From the NCBI GenBank assembly GCA_947450365.1, contig CANFVE010000009.1, forward strand, positions 1-64,000: 64,000 bases of DNA, read 5' to 3'. Numbering within the stretch: the first letter of the stretch is position 1; the number at the start of each line of letters is the position of its first letter. The notes under the pieces are model-generated. The model saw only the letters and a list, made by a program, of their open reading frames with translations, was not told where the DNA came from and searched no databases. Origin of the DNA: Cytophagaceae bacterium. Lineage in GTDB: Bacteria > Bacteroidota > Bacteroidia > Cytophagales > Spirosomataceae. This document shows positions 43,543 to 53,557 of the stretch, piece by piece. The position numbers and the translations under genes are program-made.

Positions 43543-46500
43543 ATGATATCTAAAAAGACCTTAAGAGGCTTGTTGCCCGGACTTGTAATTTTCTTGTATT
43601 CAACAGGGGTTTTGGGCCAACAAACATTAAGCTTTAACGACCACACGCTACATTTTCGGCAAGCCAAAGAATATTTTGACGCAAAAAACTATGTCGCCGC
43701 ACAAGAAGAATTTTCTGCCTATTTAGGAAGTTTGGAGCCATTGAGCAATGAGCAGAGTGGACAGCGCGTTTTGGCGGAATATTACATGACGATGTGTTCT
43801 TTATACATGAGTCGGCCAGAATCGGAGATTTTGGCGGAACGCTTTGTCGCCAATAACCCGGAACATCCTCAAGCGGTTAAATTGCTTCGTGGTATTGGAA
43901 CCTTTTTCTATGAAAATGGCGACTATGCGAAAGCGATTAAATATTTGAGCAAATCCTCGGATACGAATTTGGAGGCCAAATTTAAATTAGCCGTTTCTTA
44001 TTATGAATTAAAGAAATATTTAGAGGCGTTAACTGTATTTAATGAGATTAAGGTAGAAAATGAGGAGGAATATGCATTTCCAGCTTCCTATTACGCGGGG
44101 GTGATTAATTTCAATGAAAAGCGGTATGCTGAGGCGGTGATTGATTTTCAAAAGGCTGAGGGGGGGAGTAAATTCCGTAAAGAGATTCCGAATTGGATTG
44201 GTTTATGTTATTTTAATCAGTCAAAATTGACTGAATTATTGAATTATGCGGAGCCGATCATCGCGAAGAAAAATACGGGCTATCGCTTAGATGAATTGGC
44301 GCTATTGGTAGCTGATGTCCAATTTCAATTGAATCAATTCGAAAAATCGATCAAATCCTATGAGATTTATGGCAAATTAACGGGCATGCAATACAGTCCA
44401 TTGTCCCAATATCGCTTGGGTTATGCCTTATTTAAGACCAAGAAATACAATGAGTCATCTAGTCAATTAAAGCCTTTATTGGCAAAAAAAGACACATTAA
44501 GTCAATATGCAGCGTATAGCATTGCATTGGGTCAATTGAGTTCTGGGAATTTAATAGCTTCCTTGGAGGCCTTTGATTTGGCCAGAGCCTTATCCTTCAA
44601 CAAGACGATTCAAGAAGAGGCCTACTTTAATCATGCGAAGGTTCAATTGGATTTAGGTAGGGGTGCCGAGACCATTGATGAAATCAAAAAATTCAATGCT
44701 TTATATCCAACGAGTAAATTTTCCGAAGAAGCAACCGAATTAGTGGCTGAGGCTTTTATTAATTCAAATAACTTGGAGGTGGCCATTAGTTATCTAAAGG
44801 GGATCACGAATCGCAGTGCAAAGTTAAACACCGCCTACCAGACCTTATCGTATAATTTGGGCGTTAGAGCGTATAATGACAATAAGATTGATGAGGCGAT
44901 TAAATTATTTGATGAATCCCTGAGTACACCTGAAAAGGAGGAATATACGTGGAAGGCGACACTAGGGAAAGCAGAGGCTTTGTCAGTGGAAAAGAAATTC
45001 GAAGAAGCGATAGAGCTTTATGTTCCTTTGATGAACAAGGGGATTAAGCAAGAGGATTTTGTTCAAAAAGTGCGCATTGGATTAGCTTTTGCCTATTTTA
45101 ATACAAAGGAGTTTAGTAAGGCAAATGCTCTGTTCAAGACCTATGTGGATCGTTTAAAATCCACCCCGAATGCGAAGAATAATCCGACGATCTTATTGCG
45201 TCTGGCTGATACCTATTTGATTTCTCGGAAATACGAAGATGCCTTGACCTATTACAGCCAGGCGGCGGATTTGGCGAAAACGGAAAAGGATTATGCTTTA
45301 TTTCAAAAGGGGATGACCTTGGTGTATTTAAATCGGGCTAATGAGGCTCGGGCGGCGATGAAGCAGGTTCGGGTATCCTTTCCAGAATCGAAATATGCGG
45401 AGGATGCATTCTACCAAGAAAACTTGATTCTGTTTAATGCAGCAAAATATGCGGAAGCCATTGTCGGTTTTTCAGAGATTATCTCAAGTAAAAAAACGGG
45501 CGAGACATTGGCGCCGGCGATATTCAAACGAGCACAATCCTATACCAATAATGAGCAATACGATTTAGCGATAACGGATTATAAACGGATAATCAATGAA
45601 TTTTCGGGGGATAAAATTGCGAAAGATGCCTTGGTTGGTCTCCAAGAGAATTTAATTAAGGTGGGTCGTCCAGAAGAATTTGGCCAGGTATTAGATAGCT
45701 ATCAAGCTGTCAATAAGTCTGAATCAGATAATGAGGCCATCGATCTAAAATACGGGGCTGCGCGTGGTATTTATGAAGGAAAGAAATTCGATAAGGCGGT
45801 TGTGGCATTAAAGGATTTTGTGGAGAAATACCCGACTAATGAAAACGTGGTAGAGGCTACTTATTTAATTGGCGATGCGGCGGATCAAATTCAGGATACG
45901 TTGACTGCCATTCCTTTTTTCAAAAGGGTCATTGAGAAAAATGAGCACCCTCAAGTGAACAAGGTGATTTTACGTGTGGCCGATTTATTGACCGGTCAAA
46001 AACAATATGTTGAAGCTGTAGGCTATCATCGCTTATTTATGGTGAAAAATCCGGAGCCTGAACAACAGGTATCAGCCTATACCAAAATCATTCAAACCTT
46101 TACAGAGGCAAAAGCATTAGATTCTTTGGGGGCTGTCATCCAAGAAATTAGCCCTTTGGAATTATTTAGTCAAGAGGAAAAGGCGAAACTTAGTCGACAA
46201 TTAGCGAATTTATACAGCAGTGATAGTTTGCAGGTGGGCCAAAAAAGAAAATGGCTAAATCAAACGATCACATTTGATAAAAATGAATTAGGTGCTGATG
46301 CACAATATGAATTAGCCTCTTTATTAGCGAAAGAGGGGAAATTCAAGGAATCGAATGACATGATTAGTACCAAATTCAAAAATGAATTTGCGGATGCGTC
46401 GGATGCGGTTATTGGCAAGGCCTATGTGCTATTGGCAGATAACTTTGTTTCCTTGAAGAACTTACCTCAAGCCAAAGCCATTCTAAAATCGGTGATTGAT

Positions 46501-46566
46501 AATTCCAGTGATTCAGGTGTCATCGAAATGGCCAAAACAAAATTAAAAAGCTTACCCTTAAAATAA
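43543..46566 (+). CDS. Very large TPR-repeat periplasmic protein
   Basis: 1007 residues with a signal peptide (to about residue 25, STGVLGQQ) and TPR-like helix pairs along the whole chain (for example YAKAIKYLSKS, YEDALTYYSQAADLA, YAEAIVGFSEIISS). No catalytic motif. Such proteins are common next to Tol/Pal- or TonB-like genes in Bacteroidota. It is the first gene of a six-gene operon and ends directly before the beta-barrel gene. Scaffold role in the envelope is inferred. Confidence 0.85.
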   Translation: MISKKTLRGLLPGLVIFLYSTGVLGQQTLSFNDHTLHFRQAKEYFDAKNYVAAQEEFSAYLGSLEPLSNEQSGQRVLAEYYMTMCSLYMSRPESEILAERFVANNPEHPQAVKLLRGIGTFFYENGDYAKAIKYLSKSSDTNLEAKFKLAVSYYELKKYLEALTVFNEIKVENEEEYAFPASYYAGVINFNEKRYAEAVIDFQKAEGGSKFRKEIPNWIGLCYFNQSKLTELLNYAEPIIAKKNTGYRLDELALLVADVQFQLNQFEKSIKSYEIYGKLTGMQYSPLSQYRLGYALFKTKKYNESSSQLKPLLAKKDTLSQYAAYSIALGQLSSGNLIASLEAFDLARALSFNKTIQEEAYFNHAKVQLDLGRGAETIDEIKKFNALYPTSKFSEEATELVAEAFINSNNLEVAISYLKGITNRSAKLNTAYQTLSYNLGVRAYNDNKIDEAIKLFDESLSTPEKEEYTWKATLGKAEALSVEKKFEEAIELYVPLMNKGIKQEDFVQKVRIGLAFAYFNTKEFSKANALFKTYVDRLKSTPNAKNNPTILLRLADTYLISRKYEDALTYYSQAADLAKTEKDYALFQKGMTLVYLNRANEARAAMKQVRVSFPESKYAEDAFYQENLILFNAAKYAEAIVGFSEIISSKKTGETLAPAIFKRAQSYTNNEQYDLAITDYKRIINEFSGDKIAKDALVGLQENLIKVGRPEEFGQVLDSYQAVNKSESDNEAIDLKYGAARGIYEGKKFDKAVVALKDFVEKYPTNENVVEATYLIGDAADQIQDTLTAIPFFKRVIEKNEHPQVNKVILRVADLLTGQKQYVEAVGYHRLFMVKNPEPEQQVSAYTKIIQTFTEAKALDSLGAVIQEISPLELFSQEEKAKLSRQLANLYSSDSLQVGQKRKWLNQTITFDKNELGADAQYELASLLAKEGKFKESNDMISTKFKNEFADASDAVIGKAYVLLADNFVSLKNLPQAKAILKSVIDNSSDSGVIEMAKTKLKSLPLK

Positions 46567-48267
46567 ATGAACATGAATTTTCCGATGATAGCGAAACCAT
46601 TAACCCTGTGTAGCGTGCTTATTCTGGTAGGAGTGGGACATGTGGGGTACGGCCAACAAAAAAAGGAGGGAAGTATTCAAACCGACGATATCATTCTTGA
46701 GAAGGAGCGTAAGATTGAATTAAAACCTGAAATTTCACGCAATTTTGAACCCTTAGATGAAATTGAAAATCTGAATAAGGGGCGTAAAATGAAATATGAG
46801 TTTTTGGAGCGTAAATGGGAGGCCAAAAGTCCAGCCATTTTGACTACTTCTGTCATTGGTCCGCGTGAAGGGGATGAATTGGTGTCGGCATTTGGTCCGA
46901 AATTCAAAAATATGGTGAAGATTGGAGCTGGAAATTACGGCCATACATTGCTGAATGGTCACTTTGGCTTTGCGAAGGAAAACCAATTTCAAGGGATTTA
47001 CATAAATCATGACGCAAATCGTCGGGGGCCTATTGGCGGAGTGTATGGGGGGCGAAATGATAATGAGGTGAAATTATATAGCAAGACATTTACGGGAAAT
47101 TATTTATTAGATGGATCGATTGGCTATAAGCGGACGGAGGCGAATTATTACGGTCGCGATGAGGATAAATTCGAGACTCAGTTAAATAAAATCGGCATTG
47201 TCTACAATAAATTTAATTACGTTGGGAGTATTGGAAATGCCAAAAAGGACGCCAAATATGATTATATCGCGTCTTCGGGTTTGACTTATTTATCGACGAG
47301 CAATTCGAATCGGGAGTGGATATGGGAAAGTAAGATTAATTCTGTGATGCATGTGAATGATCAAATTTCCGCGTATTTAAACGGGGATATGTTGCTTTCA
47401 GAAATTACGAATTCACAAAATAACCGCCGAGAATTATATCGCATCAAACCAAGTTTCCTCTATAAAAATGGTCGCATTTCCGTGACAGCAGGGATTAACA
47501 TCGCGAATGAAAAGGATAAATTGGTGAATTTAAATCAGACTCGAATTTTTCCAATTTTGAAATTGGATGTGAAACCTACTGAATTTTTACATGTTTTCGC
47601 CGGAATAGGTGGGGATACCTATTTCAATTCGATGAATCAATTTGTGTCAGAGAACAATTGGCTTGGCAATGATGTCAATCTGAAAAATACGGTTCAAAGT
47701 TCCAATATCTACGGAGGATTAAAAGGAAGTAATGAACGAAATTTTGATTTTGAGATGAAATTTGGCTATTCTGAATATAGTAATTTAGGCTTTTTTACGT
47801 CCGTTCAAGGGGATTCCTCTCGTTATAATGTGAGCTATGCGGGAGGAGATAAAAAAGTTCAGGTCGTGAATATTTCAGGGCAGATTAACTATCAAATATT
47901 AAATGAGGTCCTGTCGATTTTAAAATATGATTTCAATAGTTATGAAAACCTGGGCGAATTAGAAAAACCTTATCATCGACCTGCCATCAATTTATCCTTC
48001 ACAAATTCTATTACGTTTAAAGATCGGATTATCATTTCTCCCGATGTATTTTATTTAGGGGGATTGTATGGATATAATCCCCAACAAGTAAAGGCGGTAA
48101 AAATGCCAGATATTATCGATTTGAATTTAAAAGTGAATTATTTGATCACTAAAAAATTCAATGCTTCGGTGAGCGCGAATAATATTTTGGGGAAATTGAA
48201 TCAAAGGTATTTATTTTATCCCCAACAAAGTTTAAATTACACAGTTGGAATCGCTTACTCTTTTTAA
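46567..48267 (+). CDS. TonB-dependent-receptor-like outer membrane beta-barrel
   Basis: 566 residues with a signal peptide ending GYGQQ. There is no obvious plug domain or TonB box of the usual kind; the chain from about residue 110 consists of barrel strands with alternating aromatic residues and ends in LNQRYLFYPQQSLNYTVGIAYSF, with the terminal Phe typical for BAM recognition. It is shorter than a full SusC/TonB receptor. Start ATG 46567 directly follows the upstream stop; ATG 46573 is possible. Function unknown, probably partner of the adjacent TPR protein. Confidence 0.75.
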   Translation: MNMNFPMIAKPLTLCSVLILVGVGHVGYGQQKKEGSIQTDDIILEKERKIELKPEISRNFEPLDEIENLNKGRKMKYEFLERKWEAKSPAILTTSVIGPREGDELVSAFGPKFKNMVKIGAGNYGHTLLNGHFGFAKENQFQGIYINHDANRRGPIGGVYGGRNDNEVKLYSKTFTGNYLLDGSIGYKRTEANYYGRDEDKFETQLNKIGIVYNKFNYVGSIGNAKKDAKYDYIASSGLTYLSTSNSNREWIWESKINSVMHVNDQISAYLNGDMLLSEITNSQNNRRELYRIKPSFLYKNGRISVTAGINIANEKDKLVNLNQTRIFPILKLDVKPTEFLHVFAGIGGDTYFNSMNQFVSENNWLGNDVNLKNTVQSSNIYGGLKGSNERNFDFEMKFGYSEYSNLGFFTSVQGDSSRYNVSYAGGDKKVQVVNISGQINYQILNEVLSILKYDFNSYENLGELEKPYHRPAINLSFTNSITFKDRIIISPDVFYLGGLYGYNPQQVKAVKMPDIIDLNLKVNYLITKKFNASVSANNILGKLNQRYLFYPQQSLNYTVGIAYSF

Positions 48268-48268
48268 T

Positions 48269-49282
48269 ATGCATTTACCTAGTATCATTCAATCCATCGA
48301 ACAATTACTATTCACACATGATTGTGTGATAATTCCGAATTTTGGGGGCTTTGTGGTAAACCAACAAGGGTATACCTACGATGCAGAACAAGCTAAAATT
48401 CATCCTAAGAAAAGGTGGATCGCATTTAATGAGCGCTTGCGTGCAGATGATGGTATATTAGCTATTCAACTCGCGAAGGATTTCAACCTGACACAGAAAA
48501 AGGCCTTTGAACACGTATTGGCTTTTAGTTCAGAAATTAAATCCATCCTTCAGGCCAATGGAACTATGCAATTAGGGAAAATAGGTCAATTTACCTTAAC
48601 CCAAGAGCAAAAAATCAGCTTTACTCCGAATAGTCATTTGAATTTTGATTTATCACAATATGGTTTATTTGAGGTAGGAACCTTAGGTAAAACAAAGCCG
48701 AAATTAATCGAAAATCCAATTCCACTATCTGTGGAGGACTTACCAGCGCTTAGCCAATCGGAATATGAAGAAGAATCCACGAGAAAAACGTTTAGTTCTC
48801 GGTTTTATGCCTATGTTTTAACAGCGTTTATTGTTGGGGGATTGGGGGCATATATCTTGACAGAACCGAATTCAAAATTTGTCAATAGTTCATTTTCGCC
48901 ATTGACCATAAAAATCAAGAAAGAAAAGCTTGTTGCGAAAACGATTGTAACACCGACTGTCATAAAAACTGATAATCCTGCCGAAAAGGCTGATGTAGGA
49001 GTTGATTCACTAACTGAAACACCAAGCACATTTAAGAGAGAAGGTATTTTTTTAGTTGCGGCAAGTTTCAAAACGCAGGAAAAGGCTGAAGAGGGTCTCG
49101 CGGAATTTGTTTCAAGGGGATTTGATTCCGTGGAAATTTTACCTAAGCAAGAAGGAGAACAATATTTCCGGGTGAGTGTGGGGAAAGTGGCCACCATGGA
49201 CGAGGGCTACCAAGTGGCGGCTACTATGAAAAAAAATAAGAAAGTCGATATTTGGGTATATCAAACAAACCATTCATTATGA
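48269..49282 (+). CDS. HU-CCDC81 and SPOR domain membrane protein
   Basis: 337 residues from the ATG at 48269, one base after the preceding stop. Residues 1-120 are a duplicated HU-like fold (LLFTHDCVIIPNFGGFVV, ILQANGTMQLGKIGQFTL), as in the Bacteroidota HU-CCDC81 family. A single transmembrane helix (FYAYVLTAFIVGGLGAYIL, about 182-200) is followed by a C-terminal SPOR domain (GIFLVAASFKTQEKAEEGL...). SPOR domains bind peptidoglycan lacking stem peptides at division sites. The N-terminal HU fold is cytoplasmic, so the protein could bridge DNA or cytoskeleton to the cell wall. Its ATGA overlap with the TonB-like gene implies coupled translation. Confidence 0.87.
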   Translation: MHLPSIIQSIEQLLFTHDCVIIPNFGGFVVNQQGYTYDAEQAKIHPKKRWIAFNERLRADDGILAIQLAKDFNLTQKKAFEHVLAFSSEIKSILQANGTMQLGKIGQFTLTQEQKISFTPNSHLNFDLSQYGLFEVGTLGKTKPKLIENPIPLSVEDLPALSQSEYEEESTRKTFSSRFYAYVLTAFIVGGLGAYILTEPNSKFVNSSFSPLTIKIKKEKLVAKTIVTPTVIKTDNPAEKADVGVDSLTETPSTFKREGIFLVAASFKTQEKAEEGLAEFVSRGFDSVEILPKQEGEQYFRVSVGKVATMDEGYQVAATMKKNKKVDIWVYQTNHSL

Positions 49283-50058
49283 ACGTTAGTTATCAAGAGC
49301 AAAAAGAATTAGAAAGAAAAAACCAGGTTAAGGCTTTGGTCATTACGCTTTTTCTGAATGGCTTATTATTTTTATTGATTTGGCAAGTGAAAATTTGGAA
49401 TGAAAATCCAAATCCTCCCATCCTACAAGAAGCCGAAGGAATGAAAGGGGAGATTACCTTTGAACAGGAACCGCCAAGTCCTTCACCAGCGAAAAAAGAA
49501 GAATTAACCACAAAATCAGAAGCAGCTGAAACACCGAGTACAGTTCCTCCCTTAACGAGTCAAGCTGAAAGTCCGGTAGTCATAAAGGCTTCTCCGCCAG
49601 CACCTAAGGTAGATGTACCCGAGGAACCCGTGGTCGATTTAAATTTGACCTTAGGAAAACGAAGCCCGAAAGCCAGTGGAAGTGCTAATGGAAATGGAAG
49701 TAGTGGATCTGGGGGAAATGGACCGGCAGGATCGTCAGGCAACGGTTCCGGTGGAGGAGGGAAAGGAAATGGAATTGGTGGAAGCGGGGATAAGCCTATT
49801 GCTCAAAACTGGACATTCCCAACTTCGGTTATCAGTTCCATCGATAATGGCTCAGAAACGGGAGAAATCACCTTTTTTATTCGTGTAAATGAAAAAGGTA
49901 GTGTTACCGAAATCCGCATAGAAAAAACGAATGTAAAATTATCCCTCGCTGAAAAATATAAAAAAGCTATCAAAGGCGCTCGATTTACACCCAAAGATGA
50001 AGGTAAAAGGGAAGGAGCTAGTGGCCTAAAAACCATTCGTATCGTTCCTACGAACTAA
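49279..50058 (+). CDS. TonB-like energy transducer
   Basis: 259 residues starting at ATG 49279, overlapping the upstream stop (ATGA). A short basic N-terminus, one transmembrane helix (ALVITLFLNGLLFLLIWQV), a long Pro/Glu linker (PPSPSPAKKEE to SPPAPKVDVPEEP), a Gly/Ser-rich low-complexity segment (about residues 134-170) and a C-terminal TonB-like alpha/beta domain (TGEITFFIRVNEKGSVTEIRIE). The Gly-rich linker is unusually long. No ExbB/ExbD in the operon. It could energise the barrel encoded two genes upstream; inference only. Confidence 0.78.
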   Translation: MNVSYQEQKELERKNQVKALVITLFLNGLLFLLIWQVKIWNENPNPPILQEAEGMKGEITFEQEPPSPSPAKKEELTTKSEAAETPSTVPPLTSQAESPVVIKASPPAPKVDVPEEPVVDLNLTLGKRSPKASGSANGNGSSGSGGNGPAGSSGNGSGGGGKGNGIGGSGDKPIAQNWTFPTSVISSIDNGSETGEITFFIRVNEKGSVTEIRIEKTNVKLSLAEKYKKAIKGARFTPKDEGKREGASGLKTIRIVPTN

Positions 50059-50071
50059 TTTCATCTCATTC

Positions 50072-51364
50072 ATGAATTACCAAGAGGCAATATCTTTTCT
50101 ATATGCTCAATTACCCGTGTTTCATAACGTTGGTAAAAAAGCATACAAACCCGGTTTAGGAAATGTATTGGCGCTTTGTGAAAAGGTAGGTAATCCCCAA
50201 CATAATTTTAAATCCTTACACATTGCCGGAACGAATGGAAAAGGAAGTTCCTCTCATTTTATGGCTTCTGTGTTACAAGAACACGGATTTAAAGTAGGTC
50301 TTTATACCTCACCACATTTAAAACGGTTTACGGAGCGAATAAAAATCAATGGACAAGAGATTCCTGAATCATGGGTTAGTCAATTTGTTGAGCAATATCA
50401 ATCCCACATTCAGGAAATTCGTCCTTCGTTTTTTGAATGGACAGTTGCCATGGCCTTTTGTTATTTTTCTGAAGAACAAGTAGATTATGCCATCATTGAA
50501 ACCGGATTGGGGGGTCGATTGGATTCCACGAATATTATTACACCTTTGGCATGCTTGATCACAAACATCGGCTATGATCATCAAGATATTTTAGGTGAAA
50601 CACTACCTGAGATTGCCTTAGAAAAGGCCGGTATTATCAAAAAAGGTATTCCAGTTACCATCAGCGAATACCAAATGGAGACACATTACGTGTTTGAACA
50701 AATGGCTGAGGAATGTGGGTCGGATATTATTTTTGCGAATCGAGCCATTGAGCCCATCCATATCCAAATGGGGGAACAACTAACCTTCGAGGTACAAAAT
50801 CATCACGCTTGGAAGAATATTCATATTAAGAGCCCCTATGTGGGTACTTACCAAATTCAAAATATACTGGGTGTGTTAGCCTGGTCAGTCCAAATTCACG
50901 AAGCCGGCCTGATTGACCTCAGGCAAGAGGCATGGGAACGAGGCATTGAGAATTGTGCAAAAAATACGGGCTTAAAGGGTCGATTTGAGATTTTGGAGAA
51001 AAAACCGTGGCTGATTGCGGATACAGCACATAATGAGCATGGCCTACGATTATTAGGTAGGCAAGTGGAAGGGATGTTGATGGGCCAACTATTCATCATT
51101 GTGGGCATGGTCGCCGATAAAGATATTCAACGTGCCTTAGAGGTATTACCGAAACATGCCACGTATTTCTTTTGTCAATCTGGAAATCCGAGAAGTCTTT
51201 CCGCAAGTCAGTTACAGGAAAAAGCCAAAAATATAGATATCAAAGGAATTTGTGTCGAACATGTGAATGAAGCAATTGGGCTTGCGAAAGAATTGGCCCA
51301 AGAAAATGATATTATTTTAGTAACCGGAAGCACCTACATGGTGGCTGAAATTGACCAATTGTGA
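50072..51364 (+). CDS. folC: Folylpolyglutamate synthase / dihydrofolate synthase
   Basis: 430 residues. ATP P-loop HIAGTNGKGSSSHFMASVL, YTSPHLKRFTERIKING, ETGLGGRLDSTNII (Mg site) and a C-terminal domain with TAHNEHGLRLL. Adds glutamate to folates. Intact family length. Its stop overlaps the GTG start of trmB. Confidence 0.94.
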   Translation: MNYQEAISFLYAQLPVFHNVGKKAYKPGLGNVLALCEKVGNPQHNFKSLHIAGTNGKGSSSHFMASVLQEHGFKVGLYTSPHLKRFTERIKINGQEIPESWVSQFVEQYQSHIQEIRPSFFEWTVAMAFCYFSEEQVDYAIIETGLGGRLDSTNIITPLACLITNIGYDHQDILGETLPEIALEKAGIIKKGIPVTISEYQMETHYVFEQMAEECGSDIIFANRAIEPIHIQMGEQLTFEVQNHHAWKNIHIKSPYVGTYQIQNILGVLAWSVQIHEAGLIDLRQEAWERGIENCAKNTGLKGRFEILEKKPWLIADTAHNEHGLRLLGRQVEGMLMGQLFIIVGMVADKDIQRALEVLPKHATYFFCQSGNPRSLSASQLQEKAKNIDIKGICVEHVNEAIGLAKELAQENDIILVTGSTYMVAEIDQL

Positions 51365-52026
51365 GTAGAAGGAAAACGTATAAATACGACCGAGCTGAAA
51401 TGCTCGACAATGTCATCCAAAGTACGAAAGAAAATTTTGGGGCCTACATAGGTCGCTGGCGAACTGATTATTTTAAAAATTCAAATCCCATCGTATTGGA
51501 ACTCGGCTGTGGAAAAGGAGAATATTCCAATGGATTGGCGCGACTTTTTCCAGAAAAAAATTTCATTGGCATTGATATCAAAGGAGACCGCTTGGCTTCG
51601 GGGGCATTGGTGGCGAAAAATGAAGGTTTAGAACATGTGGCTTTTTTACGCATCATGATGCAATTCATTGATGAACATTTTGAAGAAAATGAGGTCGATG
51701 AAATTTGGATTACTTTTCCAGACCCTCGGCCGAAAGATCGGGATGAGAAAAAACGTTTGACGAATCCATTTTATTTAGCCAAATACCGCAAAATTTTAAA
51801 ACCGGGTGGAATTCTACATTTGAAAACAGATGCTGAGGCATTTTTTGATTTTTCAAAGGAGATGTTGACGAGTCAAGATTGGCCTCTTTTGGTTTCGACG
51901 CGAGATTTATATCAATCAGAATGGAATGACGATCACTTTGGGATAAAAACCCGATTTGAAACGATATTTTACAATAAGGGATTTTCCATTCATTATTTAC
52001 GGGCAGAAAACAAAAAAGAGGCCTAA
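51361..52026 (+). CDS. trmB: tRNA (guanine-N7-)-methyltransferase
   Basis: 221 residues with a GTG start in the overlap GTGA with the folC stop. SAM motif LELGCGKGEYSNGLAR, FIGIDIKGDRLASGA, and the family motif ITFPDPRPKDRDEKKRLTNP are present, as is LKTDAEAFFDF. Makes m7G46 in tRNA variable loops. Its last codons form part of a terminator. Confidence 0.95.
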   Translation: MSRRKTYKYDRAEMLDNVIQSTKENFGAYIGRWRTDYFKNSNPIVLELGCGKGEYSNGLARLFPEKNFIGIDIKGDRLASGALVAKNEGLEHVAFLRIMMQFIDEHFEENEVDEIWITFPDPRPKDRDEKKRLTNPFYLAKYRKILKPGGILHLKTDAEAFFDFSKEMLTSQDWPLLVSTRDLYQSEWNDDHFGIKTRFETIFYNKGFSIHYLRAENKKEA

Positions 52027-52037
52027 GCCTCTTTTTT
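52012..52037 (+). terminator. Terminator overlapping the trmB stop codon
   Basis: GAGGC (52018-52022), loop CTAA containing the stop codon, GCCTC (52027-52031), with A6 and T6 flanks. Probably bidirectional for the convergent gapA transcript. Confidence 0.85.
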
Positions 52038-52058
52038 AAAATATAATTCGAATTAGAA

Positions 52059-53135
<1,077 letters not shown>

Positions 53136-53282
53136 TCATTTTAAACGATTAAACAAGATAATTAAACAATTGTAAATCGTAATATTCTAATTTAGCCATA
53201 TAGATAATTATAATATTTTATGAAAAATTTACTTGGATACGTTTTTTATTCAAGCATTTTTTGCATATTTGTATATCAAAAT

Positions 53283-53353
53283 CTACCTGGGCGTCAACAG
53301 GGTAGGAGCGTGACAGAATGTCACTTGTTATTTTAGCTAAATTTGAAGCTAAA
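53283..53353 (+). ncRNA. Candidate structured RNA or dapD leader with three consecutive hairpins
   Basis: Within the 506-bp gapA-dapD intergenic region: CTACC(TG)...(CA)GGGTAG (53283-53306), GTGAC-AGAAT-GTCAC (about 53310-53324) and TTTAGCT-AAATTTGA-AGCTAAA (about 53332-53353). A near-consensus -7 box (CATATTTG, 53264-53271) lies just upstream. I do not recognise a known riboswitch and see no T-tract after it. It could be a small RNA or part of a long dapD leader. The rest of the intergenic region is AT-rich and non-coding apart from the palindromes listed separately. Confidence 0.35.
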
Positions 53354-53389
53354 TATCCTCCAAATTTAATTTTGTACCTAATTGTAACT

Positions 53390-53404
53390 AACTGATAATC
53401 AGTT
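53390..53404. promoter_or_regulatory. Operator-like palindrome upstream of dapD (site 1)
   Basis: AACTGAT-A-ATCAGTT: perfect 7-bp arms around one central base. The 1-nt centre cannot form an RNA loop, so a dimeric DNA-binding protein site is more likely. Confidence 0.4.
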
Positions 53405-53410
53405 TATTGA

Positions 53411-53429
53411 TAACTTAAAGTTTAAGTTA
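53411..53429. promoter_or_regulatory. Operator-like palindrome upstream of dapD (site 2)
   Basis: Perfect 9-bp arms (TAACTTAAA and TTTAAGTTA) around a central G. Its centre is 23 bp from the centre of site 1, roughly two helical turns. Confidence 0.4.
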
Positions 53430-53557
53430 AATTTAATCTGGTATTTCGAGTAAAACGAGGCTATTCTTGATCAATCAATTGATTTATTTTTTCTTCGGGA
53501 TTGAGAATCCAACCTTTTTCTGCGAAATTGCAGTTCAAAAAATTGCATACAATTAAT

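Noticed and set aside
49676..49888. Alternative frame in the Gly-rich part of the TonB-like gene
   Set aside because: It is produced by the low-complexity GGA/GGT-rich codons and has no independent support.
53283..53557. Known lysine riboswitch upstream of dapD
   Set aside because: The long, complex L-box core is absent; only three simple hairpins are seen.
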